NCBI RefSeq assembly: GCF_040436345.1 | Contig: NC_133237.1 | Coordinates: forward strand, 25,487,749 to 25,551,748 | DNA from: Pagrus major | Taxonomy: Eukaryota; Chordata; Actinopteri; Spariformes; Sparidae | Length of the DNA: 64,000 nt | Direction of reading: 5' to 3' | Shown: positions 27,226 through 39,509 of the stretch, piece by piece | Layout: every line of letters begins with the position of its first letter | Position numbering within the stretch: position 1 is the stretch's first letter | The notes under the pieces: model-generated | The model's input: only the letters and a program-made list of their open reading frames with translations | Told to the model about the DNA's origin: nothing | Databases searched by the model: none | Program-made: the position numbers and the translations under genes

Positions 27226-30200
27226 ATGAATACGGTCCATCTGAAGCTGAAGTCCTTCACGTTGCTGCTGTTTAGATGCGGAGCTGCTGCTGCTGCTGCT
27301 CCGCCGGCTGTCGCTCGCTGTGATTCTCGTGTCCCCCGGACTGTTTTCCAGTGTTTCCGAACAATGGCCTCTTCTAATAATAACAACAACAACAACGACC
27401 CGGAGATGAGACCGCAGCCGGGTCTGAAGAAAGCCAGGCAGAAGGAGCCGCTGCGGCGGGTGAAGACCAAAGAGAACCGGGGGAAGAAGCGGGAGCTGCA
27501 CGGCCCGTCCACGGTGTACCTGCAGGTGGTGGGTGCGGGGAGCAGAGACAACAGTGCGTCACTGTACGTCTTCTCCGAGTACAACAGGTAACTTATACTC
27601 GAGTATTTCGTTACTTAAAGTAGGCAGGACTGTCTGTCACCCACCTGTCACTCCAATACTAGAGGTACAAAGTGTTAATCAATTAAAGAATTGACTGTAA
27701 ATAATCATAAAACATTAATATGTGGTTTCTTAAAGAGCATCTTCACAGCAGTCACATCTGGTTTTTGCTGACCTCTAGTGGTTAAACTTGTCACCCTCAA
27801 GGTTCAAGGTGAAGTCCTTGAAAATGAATTTTAATGTGTGGTTTTCAAGGTCTGTAAAGTGCTTGGATTTATGATAAAGTACTTGAAACTGCTTGAAATT
27901 AACTTAATTACGACCCGACTGAAAAGTTGATCTCTTGATTTCTTTATATCTATATTTATATCCAATCCCAATACTGACATACCTATTCCACACTATTTAT
28001 ATCTCCGGACTTTATATTCCCGAATGTCTCTTAGCTGTACATATTTTATTTTTATTTTTATTTTTAGATCTATATTTCTATTTTATTTTATATTCTTATA
28101 TTTCTTATTTCTGTCTGGATAGAGGGAAACACAATTTCAATTCTCTGTATGTCTTGTACATATTGCAGTTTTGACAATAAAGTCAACTTTGAACTTTGAA
28201 CTTTATCTAAAAATGTCTAAGTTTTTGGGGCCACCTAAGAACTGATGTTTTATTAAATGATTAAAAAAGCCGGTTTACATTGCAAAATGCATCATATCAC
28301 ATCCCAAAGTACTGGAAAAGCTTAATAAAACACATTGAAAATGCTTTAAAAGTGCTTAAACAAGATCCAACAATCATGTACACGTCATCGTCCTCCTCTC
28401 TGCTGCAGATATCTGTTCAACTGTGGTGAAGGAACACAGAGACTCATGCAGGAACACAAGTAAGCTGCTCTGATCATCTCGCCGTACAAACACAGATATC
28501 AGCCGAGTCATCTGATGACAAAGACGGACAACTTTAATATTCCTCTTGTTTCCTTCTGACAGGCTGAAAGCGACTCAGCTGGACAACATCTTCCTGACCA
28601 GACTGAGCTGGCAGAACGTGGGAGGTTTATCAGGTCAGGACTTTATTAATCCCATCTGTTACAGGCCGTCACTCTGAATTTATAGAAGTGCTGGATTAAT
28701 TAACACATTTTTACTTATAGAAGATCGTTCCACCTCATGTGTTTCTCACTGCTCCCAAGTTTATTCATTTGAAATAAGAACTGGAGAAGAGGATTGATGG
28801 GAAAGTAGCACTTCCTCTTCACAGTTAATTAGAGGTTTAAATTGAAAAAGATGGCTGAACGTATAAATCTGTTCTCAGAGGAGTAAAACATCACAGAATG
28901 AATGCAGAGTACAATGATATTCATTTGTCATTTATTGAGGGAACATGTCCGACATTTTCATTTTCATCAGATCTTTATAACAGGACTCTTTTTAACTAGA
29001 ATCCTGATAAAAGTAAAATGTAATAGATATTTTATTCACTGTGTTGTTTCCTCTGCAGGGATGATTTTAACGTTGAAGGACACTGGTGTCCCAGAGTGTG
29101 TTCTGTCTGGACCTCCACAGCTGGTGAGAGACGCCAACACACACTGTGAACGTGTCTGCAGCAGGTTTTTAATACAACAGTCACTATATTCACTTTACAC
29201 TGACTGTGTCTCTACTTCTTCTTCTTCTTCTTCTTCATCCTCCTCCTCCTGTCTTCTGTCTTCTTCCTCCTCTTCCTCCTCCTCCTCCTCCTCCTCCTCC
29301 TGTCTTCTGTCTTCTTCCTCCTCTTCCTCCTCCTCCTCCTTCTCCCTCCTTCTAGGAGAACTATCTGGACGCCATCAAGTCATTTTCTGGACCACTGGAA
29401 GCGATCAAGCTGTGTATGTTGATTTTCACGGTATAACTGCATTATTATCTGCATGATATCAGCACCATGTGATGTTGACTGTGTGATGCACTTCCAGCTG
29501 TGCGACCGTACACTGAGGAGGCGTATTCAGACGACACGATGACCGTTTATCAAGTGCCAATATTTGGTGAGTTCAAACATTCGTGCTCAGTCTTTTCTGC
29601 TGTGTGATTTTCACTGACTCTTTTCTGTCTTCGCTCTTCAGGTCAGTCGAGGGGGGACAGCAGAAACGTCTCCCCCAAGTCGGGCAGGAGCAGCCCGGCT
29701 CAAGGTCCGGCCTCCAACAGGACGGACGACAACTACACTAACAGCCACAGAGGAAGCCCAGGTGAGTCCAGGAACAGACCGTCCTGTCAGCCTGAGATCC
29801 ACTTGTAGGAATCACTTTTGTTAATTAGGAACAAAATACAGCTGCTGTTTGTTTCTGTTCTCTTGCAGGTGAAAGACAAAATGCGACCAGAGATCCGTCT
29901 CTGGTGGTTTCCTTCATATGTAAGGTGGGACACTTTCAACATGTCGTCATCTCTGTGAAATACGATGAACACATGAAGGAACTTTGTGTTTTTTACTTTC
30001 TTCTTCTCTACTTTTAATTTTTGCAGCTTCACCCCAAGAAAGGGAATTTCTTAGTACCTCAAGCGAAGGAGCTCGGTTTGCCTGTGTGAGTGGATTTTTA
30101 ATAAAAATCAAACAGTCGGGGATCGGTTATTAAAATTAGATGATGCATTTTCTGTCGTCTTCTTCTGTCGTCTTCTTCTGTCTTCTTCTGTCTTCTTCTT

Positions 30201-33200
30201 CTTCTGCAGCACAGTCTTACACTTGTTTGTTTATTCACCTATTATTTCAGCCGTAGGTGTAAATTTCCAGCGGGGTGCAGGGGACACGTCCCCCTCAATA
30301 TCTAAAAAAGGACATTTGTCCTCAAAAATAAACACATGAAAGTAGCAGAAGACTTTTATTTTCACTTACTGCTCTCGACCATAAATTGAAAATGCACAAA
30401 CTGGTGCATAAAAATCTACGAGAATGCAGAAAATCAATCGTGTGATGCTCAAAATTAAGCCTACAACTCATGATCATCGTTCAGTCAACAGTATAAAATG
30501 AAAGTTGTTCTTATCACAATCTTCCAGAGGTTGAGATCAGAAACTCAAACTGTTATAAAACCTTTTGTCCCCACAGAGGCACAGCAGCGATCGGTCCGCT
30601 CATATCGGCTCTGAAGGACGGGAGAAGTGTCACGTATGAAGGCAGAGAGGTGACGTATAAAGATGCTCCTCGCTGATATGACCTCTGTTATCAGGCTGCA
30701 GCTCTGAACCGTCTGAACTGACACCGTTTCTGTTTTAGATCCGACCCGAGCAGGTTTGCACTCCCACTGACCCGGGACCAGTCTTTGTTGTCGTCGAGTG
30801 TCCGTCTGAGGAGTTCGTTGAATCTGTTTGCAACAACCGGCAGCTGAGAAGGTTTGATTATCTGTCGTTTTTCTTTCTTGATCTGATCTAAACTGAATGT
30901 ATGTAAGAAAATGTTTTTAAATCCAGTCTGTCGTCCGCTCCAGATACCAAACTGGAGGCTCGGAGGATCCTGCGGTGCTGGTGGTCCACATCACTCCAGA
31001 CTCCGTTCTGAACACGGATGAATACAAGAAGTGGATGGAGAGGTTTGAAACCAGACTCCATAAAGAATCCTGCTTATTTTAACATTCAGTTGAACATACT
31101 GAGAGTTTCTTTCTGTGTGTCTGCAGGTTTCCATCCACAACAGAACACCTGATCCTCAACGAACACGTCAGCACGGTCCACAACATCAGAAGTCACAAGA
31201 TCCAAGCTCAGCTGAACATGATTCACCCGGAGATCTTCCCACAACTCCACTCCTACACCACGAAGGTATTCTGCTGTTCTTAGCATGCAGGATAAGTGTG
31301 TGGAAGCGCAGCTGCATGCTAAGGCTAAGCTAGCTGTGTCGTCAGCGATCCGGCTTTTGATTTAATCAAAATTAAAAGCTCATTTAGTTTAATTTTGGCT
31401 GTAGAATAGAAATTATGACACCCATGATATTTAAAACGTATTCTCAGCTTCATAAACATGTTGGAGTTTTTGTTTTCATCGCAGTTTTTAATGCAGCGTC
31501 TCTCAAAACTTTATTTTCTACTTTGCTTCAAAGGCAGAGTTCACAAAGTGATAAATCAAGTACGCTGCATGAAGAGTAGTTATAAGAAAACATCAAAAAC
31601 AACTTGTTTTTGTGTGCGTGTGTGTGTGTGTTATCCCCAGGAGCCTCAGGCCTCCCTGCACATCCCCAACGTCAGAGCCGAGTGTCTCCTCAAGTTCCAG
31701 CTCAGACCTGTAATGGAGTGGCAAAGGTTAGTTTGTCCTTCAATCCCCCCAATTTAGCCGACATTACTCTGCAGCTCGGAGCGCTGCCGTGTCACAGAAA
31801 ACAATCTGGGCCGGACCGTTGCTCTCAGCCGCTTTCATCCTCTCTCTTCTTTTTAACCTCGTCTCATATGTGTCAGGGTTTTTTTCTTCGCAGTTTCTGT
31901 CAAGTACTGTAGAGGCGCCTGAAGGTCAGATGTGGGGAAAAGAAAAAAAAAAAAGACTCCCTGTTTTTTCCCCGGCAGTGTTTTTTTTTTTTTTTGCGGG
32001 GCAGTGGTGTGTGTCTTCCTCACTCCTGTGTTTGATTCGTTAGAGACTGCATCCCCTCCTGCAACACGGACGAGTTTGTGAAAGAAGCTTCAGAGGTCCC
32101 AAACTTTCTGGAAGAAGTGGACGAGTGCAGGAAGATCTGCTCCACCGACGCTGCTGCTGAGCCTCGTGGTGAGAAACACCACATCAAACTGTTTCTGTCT
32201 TTAAAGTGGACGGCTCTTCTGCGATGTTTGATGTTATTATCGTCCAATTTAAAGCAACATAATGTCACATTTTTACCTTTAAAATATCAGCTTCTAAATC
32301 AGTTACAGACCTGGGATTTGTATGTACGACAGCGGGGGGCGCCAAATCACACAAAATGCCATTTTCTACATCATGTTGCTTTAAATTTGTGGCAAAAAAT
32401 AAAAGATTTTGTTACGTTCCTGCATCCACTTGGTGCCAGCTTCGATATTAATTAATCTGAAGAATTGTTTTATTCAAATTAAGTATTTTCTTGTGATTTT
32501 TAACATTTTTTTTGAGGATGGTGTTGTAAAAATATGACTGCAGACATTTAAAGCTTCAATAGAAGCTTCTCAAGAACAATAATGTTGTACAGCCCGCCGA
32601 TTGTCTTTTTTTGTCTGCATCAGCTCAGTGATATATATGTTTATTCTGCTGCAGGACGAGGAGGAAAGTACCCAGAGGTGGTTTTCATAGGAACGGGATC
32701 GTCTCTTCCAATGAAGATCAGAAACGTCAGCGGCACTTTAGTGAACATCAGGTACAGATCTCAGGTTCCCACATAAACTCACAGGTAGAAATCAATTTTA
32801 AAATGGTGTTGATGTGTATTTAGTTAATTGTTGTTTAGTTCCCATGAAGCTCAGTGAAAAGTGGACGATAATCCACAACTCAACTCCTGTAGTTTATTGT
32901 TTGTTCTTAGATTTATCATCACTTAAAAACATTTTACACAATATGAGCTTCAGTCTGTAACAGCATAAGGGAGCAGGGAGATGAGAAATCTTACGACTCA
33001 TCATCATCTGGAGGAAACCAGACGCCAGAGTCGACAGTTTACAGTAAACTGCAGTGAACATTGTTCTCTGGAGGAAAGTCTTAATGTGAAAACACATAAA
33101 CATTCTGGCAAAAATCTGCTTTAAAATAATTGACTTCTTGTTTTTCTTGTCTTCAGGTGTCGCCTTCATGTTTTTTTTTATCTCTTTATTGCGACGGACA

Positions 33201-35276
33201 AAATGATAGAAAGTCGGCGTAACAACTCGACGAACTGCAGCTTCTGAAACGATCAGAAAAGTTGAACCGAGAACATTAAAAACTTCGATACACATTCCTG
33301 GCGATGGTTACACAATCGTCCACTGACCTGCTGGTTGCTGCGATGCACCGGAAAGACAGAGAAGAAGGATTCAAACTTCTGAAGTGTTTAATGAGAAAAG
33401 GAAAAGCATTCATCACATTTAAACCCCAAGAATACACTAAATGGGAACACTGAATTCAAATATAACTTTAGTTCACAAGAGAAAGACTCCACCGGGCCCC
33501 TTTAAGTATCATTGCAGCGCTGTTACATTAGATTGCATTAGTTTTAACACCGTGTATCTAATAACCTGACAGCTGAGTTCGTTGTTAATGTCTTCTGTAC
33601 CCGTTCTATTATTGAAACATCGACATCTTCACTAGAATTTTAAATCAGGTTTGAACAGAGTTTCACCAAACAACAGGAGCTTATAAATACGGACTCCAGC
33701 AGAGATAAAGAGGTCGAGAGATCCGTGTTTCTGTAAAAAACTCAAACACTTTTAATAAATAATGATGTGTGTAGTTGGATCTCACCCAGAAATCAATTTC
33801 TGTCAAGAAAGTGTTTTTTTGAGCTCATTCAGTGTTTATCTGCTCATGATTTCCTCTTGTTTTTTGTTTCTGCGTGCAGCCCGAGTCAGTCGGTGCTGTT
33901 GGACTGTGGCGAGGGGACGTTCGGTCAGCTCTGCAGACACTACGGAGAAAACGTGGACGACGTTCTGTCCAAGATCTCGACCATCTTCATCTCTCACATG
34001 CACGCTGACCACCACACAGTAAGAAGCAGCGTTAATACACGATCAACATGTTGATGTTGGATTATAATCATTCAGCTTCTAACCATCGTCTTGTTTCAGG
34101 GGCTGCTCATGATGCTGTACGAGAGGCAAAGAGCTCTGGTATGTTGAAGAAAAGATGATGTCATTATGTCTAAAATGACTTGAAAATAAACAAATATATA
34201 CAAAAAATGTGTATCTTCCAGACAGCGATGGGGAAGCCATTCAGTCCCGTCATCCTGGTGGGTCCGGCCGGGATCATGAGCTGGCTCAACCAGTATCACA
34301 GCTGCTGTGAGGAGATCCTCGACCACATCAAGTATGTGAACACACGAAACAGTCGAGTCGATATAAAATTGAGTTTTCTAGACATTTTATAGAACAAAAA
34401 ACTTAGTTGCAGCTCAAGTCTGAGCCTCTCCAATGGGTCATAACATGAATCTGAGGGGTTTTCAGATGATTAATGGGAAAAGAAAGAAGAAAGTTCACTT
34501 CTCTTATCTTTACTTTTAGTAAAACACTTTATAATTATTAGTCTGATCTCTATGCAACAAACCAAAACTGTTATAAGCTTTAACTTGTGAATTTCCTGAA
34601 CCCAATGAAACACCGGCTCTTTAGTACAGAAGAGGAATCGGGCCGCTGTAAACTAAATTTGAGTTCTGACATTTAGACATGATCAAGTCAGACTTCTGAC
34701 TCCTTTTTCTGACTTTCTGGCCCTAATCCTCTGCCGTAGTTTAGGTATCGCACCTAAAGCTTGAAATAAACACAGTATGAACATTGCTCAAATGATAAAA
34801 ATTCAGCTCAGAGGGCCAAACATCAAACATTCATAACTTAAAAGGTACTTTGAGTGCAGCTACAGCTGTTTAAAATAAGTTTTAACAGACATTTTTTAAT
34901 GGAAATCCATGACATGACCTGGGAGAAGTTCTGAACTGGATGAAATGAGCCCAAAGGACGTCCAAAATTTACTTTCCACCGCTGACTGTTCAGAGATCAA
35001 CTCTTTGGTAACTGTCAGCTCATGACATGATGTCTCTGCCGCCTCTGTGATAGCACAGTTACATCTGTGTGTGTGCTTGATGTCTTTAACGTCGTCTGTA
35101 TTGTGTTTCAGCTTCATCCCTAACAGATCTCTGAACGACGGAGCCGAGGCGCCGAAGCAGAGGACGAAGTCGCTCATCCAGGCGCTGCTGAAGAAGAACG
35201 ATCTGGAGAAGGTCTGCAGCTCTGTGAACATCTTCTAACATTAAACCCTTTTGTACTTTTTAAAGTTACTCATTAC

Positions 35277-35341
<65 letters not shown>

Positions 35342-35516
35342 CAGTTTGAGACCTGCCTGGTGCGTCACTGTAAGAACGCCTTCGCCTGCAGCTTCACTCA
35401 TCAGTCTGGATGGAAACTGGCGTTCTCCGGTGACACGATGCCCTGCGACGCCTTCGTACACATCGGTTAGTAGCACTCAGAATGATTAAAGCCCACATTT
35501 CACTGTGAGTGTGTAT

Positions 35517-35566
<50 letters not shown>

Positions 35567-38500
35567 TAGGTAATAGCAAATTGAGCGTTCAAGCTTTCAA
35601 TATTACAGAGATTCATATAAGGTCGTCTCGACTTCACCACTCGTTCTGAATAATTTATCCGATATTTCTTAATGCTTTCGATCACTCTCGGAGCTGGCAG
35701 GCGGGTTCTTCTAATGGTTCCTGCGGGATCCCACTTCATTGACTCTTCTTAAATTGCTTGACTGGATTCTGTCCAAGCAAAAGCCTCCCAGAGACGGCGA
35801 GTATATCCCCACGACTGTTCATTATAGATGGCCTCGACTCGGCGGACAAACGGGGCGTGCCGATTCTCGATTACGCCGATGACCTGATTGATTTGTCCTG
35901 CGGGACACTGAGGAGGGCTGTAAGTGCTCGTCTGTGATTCAGGCCTCTGATTCTGCCGTCTTTTTTAAGGAAAGAACGCAACACTACTGATCCACGAGGC
36001 GACACTGGAGGACGGGATGGAAGAGGAAGCTGTGGAGAAAAGACACAGGTGATTAAAAGCAGCACAAACGAGCTTTAATGTTTTTATGCAAGCGGATGAA
36101 AAAATAGAAACTGCAGCAGCCAACAAAAGCACTTTATTGGCTGTTTGCAGTTATTTTTGAGTGCATTGTTAAATTTCTTTACACCTCCGCAGATATTGAC
36201 TTCGATTTCTGCACCTTTTTATGGTGTCGGAGTGAGAATCCGTCTTCACAAAGCATCTTTTATGTCCACAGAAAAACAATATTCCCACTGAAAGTTTCCC
36301 TCCGAGAGCAGAGTAACACAAATCTGACTTTATGCTCCGATTTCTGACAGCACCACCTCCCAGGCCATCGGCATCGGCATGAGGATGAACGCCGAGTTCA
36401 TCATGCTGAACCACTTCAGCCAGCGCTACGCCAAGATCCCTCTGTTCAGCGAAGACTTCACTGACAGGGTCGGGATATCGTTCGACCACATGAGAGTGAG
36501 TATGTTCGTCCACGTGTTGCCTTAAAACGCTGCTGAGTGGATTTAAAAAAACACTCGACAGCTGTCCTCTGAAAAGGGAAGTGTTTTTCATGTCTTTGTG
36601 ATTTTCACACAATTGCAACAAACATTGCAGTTGTTCAACACTGATTCTCGTTATAAATCTTTTTTCAGCCATTAATGAGAACATAACGTGTCTGTAGCAC
36701 CAGTATCTAAGGGTGTTAAGTATTAAAAGCTGGATTCTTGTTTTTACTTCTTCTTTAAGCAAATAAATGTTGGTCTAAATCAGAAAAAAATGCTTCTTTT
36801 AGACGATTGGCTCACTTAAAGAAACAAAAACATAACTGTACAATATGTATATCGTACCAGATAACAGCTAAAAGCTATGATGCAGGTTACAGATTCAGTT
36901 TGTTAAACTTTGGCAGTAAAATAAGCAAAAACTCACACAAGAAAAACACCCTGAGAAACAAACGACTAAGAAGGGATACTGACTTCCCAGGAGGGCTCAC
37001 ATAATCATTAAAAACAGATCTTATTGTCCTGATGATCAACTCAAATATCCATACACAAGTTCCTCGGTATTAAATTCCTGTAACTGAGATAATATAAAAA
37101 GTAAACATCCTGTATACATGTTAGTGACAGTAGTTTCCTCTGTACTTCTCCCTCAGTGACATCCAGGCGTCAATCACTCCTCACACTCATCTGTATTTGA
37201 AAGGAATAAATAGAAAAATGACATGTTGGCTGCATGACTGAATTCAATATATAAAAAAAATCCTGGATGCACTTTTCTATTTACTCTGGCAACACAAGTT
37301 CACCTTCATAAATCCACCACCGAGTGTTTGTTGTTCCAGAGAGCGAAGAGTCACGAGGCTCCATAAATTACCAAGAAGCAAACATTACAAATCATCCAAC
37401 GGAGGATATTAATTGGTCAAAACGACCCCGGTTCAATCAATCCATCAACATTTATTTATACACGAGAGATCACTGAAGGGTGACCCTCATTTCTATTGTG
37501 TCAAACAAACAACAACAAGGAGAAATACTGACGAAGTAAAGACACTCATACATCAGACTAATTAAAAGCCACGAGGACAAAAAATAACATTCATTTACAT
37601 AAAACTCTGAAACTCTGCAGCCACGCCCGAATCGTTTGTATTCCAATATAATAACTGGAAGTAAAACAAAAAGACAATAATTTAAAATTAAAAATGTGAT
37701 TAATCTGGTGATGAAGACGAGAGATTGGGTTTACAGCTCCAGAGATAAAACCAGTGAACTGACCTCGACTGAGCTTTGTTCAGTAATTTTCATCTATTTA
37801 ACAGAAATATTAAAAACTGTCTTTTCACATTATTGTAAAAGTTGTTGATGAACCACAGCTCGACTCCGACCTTGTTTGTCGTTCCACCTGTTTTTGTACT
37901 TTTTAAAATCCTTCTCAGTTTTGTTTTTCAGCTGTCGAGACTCATCAGACCGACGTTCAAAGACTCAAAGACAAGAAAATAAAACCAGAGTAAATGAGAT
38001 TTTGAAAAATTAGATAAAATACAAATAAAACACTGCAGACAAACAGGTTAGTGATACGTTCGGTTCATTTTTTCCCCCTTTTTGCCTAAAATATGATGAG
38101 TTCTGTCTGTTAATGATGTTGAGTCAAAGTGACCAGAACAAAATGAATCAGAGCGTCGTCGGCCTCATTTCAGTTCAGTTTTTCAGTCCAAACTCAAGAA
38201 TAAATACTCTAATGACATTTAAAGTGCTTCACATGACACAAAATGAATTAAAACAAGGATATATAAACATGTTTATACTGTATAACTGCATTACAGCGCA
38301 AGATATGAAGGGCTGGTTGTAAATATGTCGTAATGAAAGGCGAGCAGAGAAGTTTCAAGCATCATTTTAAAAGAAATTCAGACGAGTATTTAGATCTCAT
38401 CTCTGACGAGTCGACAGAAACAAACTGAAACTGAGAAAACTCTGAATGTTTCTGTGCTGTTGTGTTAATGTGAGACCTTCAGACTGCAGCTGCTCCTCCT

Positions 38501-38925
38501 GAGCTTTATGTTGTTTCACTTCACTGCAGATTTTCCCTCCTGAAGTGTGAAAAAGAGATTTCTTCCCTTTTAGACGCGAGGCTGCTGGAAGATAAGATTC
38601 TGTCTCCTTCAGGAGTTCGGACTCAGACCCGCTGCAGCCACTTGACCGTTTTCTCCATTTCCTCTTTTTTGCTCAGATTCGCTTTGGGGACCTTAAAATC
38701 CTCCCCAGGCTCATTCCCGCACTAAAAACCTTATTCGCAGAGGAGATCGGCGAGATGGAGGAGAGGAGAGACAGGAGGGAGCTGAGAAACCCGAGAGGAA
38801 GCAGCTTTGAGGTGAACAACGAGGGAAAGACGAGCGACGTGAGCCGAGCTGCCAAAAGGGACCAGAGAGACGACGAGGAGGCGACGACGCACGACGTGGA
38901 GATGAAGAGACTGAAGACCAGCTGA
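27226..38925 (+). CDS. elac2: ELAC2, long-form tRNase Z
   Basis: Zinc endonuclease that removes 3' trailers from tRNA precursors in nucleus and mitochondria. Twenty-four exons: 27226..27587, 28409..28459, 28563..28633, 29059..29123, 29356..29413, 29498..29566, 29642..29761, 29869..29924, 30027..30085, 30577..30649, 30739..30851, 30944..31042, 31127..31265, 31641..31726, 32044..32168, 32655..32751, 33880..34018, 34100..34138, 34222..34331, 35112..35211, 35345..35465, 35970..36048, 36351..36495, 38677..38925; 2625 nt, 874 residues (human 826). The inactive N-terminal half has [12 protein letters not shown]. The C-terminal catalytic half has PMKIRN (534-539), the HMHADHH zinc motif (587-593), SGDTMPC (705-711) and NHFSQRY (764-770). 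The tail is charged and Lys/Arg-rich. ATG 27226 gives an Ala/Arg-rich mitochondrial presequence. In-frame ATG 27364 (Met47) gives an 828-residue form starting MASSN, like the nuclear form of human ELAC2. Exon count and phases fit the human gene. Confidence 0.97.
27790..28380. repeat. Repeat-rich elac2 intron 1 with nested retroposon tail
   Basis: The flanks (27790-27910 and 28204-28370) carry 'GTGCTTGGA', 'AAGTACTTGAAACTGCTTG' and 'AAAAGTGCTTAAAC' phrases typical of a common teleost repeat. Between them, 27935-28203 is T/A-rich and ends GACAATAAAGTCAACTTTG then AACTTTGAACTTT, a retroposon tail in plus orientation. The tail element therefore seems to sit inside the older repeat. Confidence 0.5.
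29216..29352 (+). repeat. TTC/TCC pyrimidine microsatellite before elac2 exon 5
   Basis: About 137 bp of TTC and TCC units with an internal near-duplicate block (CTGTCTTCTGTCTTCTTCC appears twice). It runs into the acceptor of exon 5 (AG at 29354-29355) and forms an unusually long polypyrimidine tract. Confidence 0.9.
30150..30207 (+). repeat. TTC/GTC-rich simple repeat
   Basis: Imperfect tandem CTGTCGTCTTCTT units in elac2 intron 9. Read directly. Confidence 0.75.
30243..30325. repeat. Possible decayed teleost repeat fragment
   Basis: The phrase CGGGGTGCAGGGGACACGTC followed by CCCCTCAATATC resembles a teleost repeat with a 'ggggacatgtccccc' palindrome. Only a fragment is recognisable, in elac2 intron 9. 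Weak call from memory. Confidence 0.3.
35280..35339 (+). repeat. (GT)30 microsatellite touching elac2 exon 21 acceptor
   Basis: Sixty bases of uninterrupted GT, followed by only TTCAG before exon 21 (35345). The tract takes the place of the normal polypyrimidine stretch. Confidence 0.97.
35519..35564 (+). repeat. (AC)23 microsatellite in elac2 intron 21
   Basis: A 46-bp AC tract starting 54 bp after exon 21, so this exon is flanked by GT on one side and AC on the other in the transcript. Confidence 0.95.
35743..35938 (+). mobile_element. Possible reverse-transcriptase relic in elac2 intron 21
   Basis: A 65-codon open stretch reads [17 protein letters not shown], then five residues, then YADDL (35872..35886). 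Non-LTR retrotransposon reverse transcriptases have an 'SP.LF.iY..DL' block before a YADD catalytic box, with similar spacing. Only this fragment is visible; it is bounded by stops. Chance similarity cannot be excluded. Confidence 0.35.
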
Positions 38926-39098
38926 AGATGATTTGGTTTAAAACACGAGGAAAAGACTTGAACTGAAAGCATGAGTTGTTTTATTTAAATGAATTTGAGA
39001 TTTTTATTTGGTATGTGTGGCTTGATCGAAGAAAACTCGTGTGTAATTCGGCGCACAAAGCTGAGCTATGAGTTTAGTTTTTGTTTTTCATTAAACAC

Positions 39099-39104
39099 AA
39101 TAAA
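39099..39104 (+). terminator. elac2 polyadenylation signal
   Basis: AATAAA about 175 bp beyond the elac2 stop codon; the only good hexamer near the gene end. Confidence 0.6.
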
Positions 39105-39195
39105 ATAATATCACACAGTCGGCAGTTTCTCACACCGTGTTGTTCGTCCATTGAGAACCACCTCCTATCGTCAGGGTTTTGTTCAGTTACTTCGG

Positions 39196-39509
39196 GTTTA
39201 TAGGTGATTGATGAGGCTAATACTGGCTCGAAAAGTTCCAGGTCTCATAGATTGTCAGCAGTTCTTCTTTTACTGGCTCGTTCCTCGTTTCTCTGCTGTT
39301 TAATGTGTAAAAAGTGGTGGAGTTTCCCTTTAAGGACACTGACGAAGCATCGCTGACAGACACTCTTAAAGTGTTTACAGCTCTCGGAGAGTGACGACTG
39401 CATATGTGAATTTACTTTCTTTTGTGGCTCCAGAGGAAGCTGCATGTAATCTGATAAATTATGATGATGTCACTCCGTGGCTAAATTGCATCGTGGGTAA
39501 TGTAGGCAT
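39196..39509 (+). repeat. Interspersed repeat family A, fullest copy
   Basis: The left part (39196-39300) matches 42049-42172 in the same orientation, sharing GTTTATAGGTGA and CTCATAGATTGTCAGCA. The core at 39421-39509 matches the reverse of 16724-16815. It therefore links three partial copies of one family of at least 310 bp. No coding capacity seen. Confidence 0.65.

Noticed and set aside
27106-27584. Two minus-strand open frames of about 130 codons
   Set aside because: Antisense to GC-rich elac2 exon 1; composition-driven.
28902-29456. 184-codon plus-strand open frame with a long Ser run
   Set aside because: It reads through elac2 exon 4, its introns and the TTC/TCC microsatellite; the Ser run is the repeat translated. 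Real splice sites break it.
36169-36762. 197-codon minus-strand open frame
   Set aside because: Antisense shadow of elac2 exon 23 and flanking introns; no family similarity.
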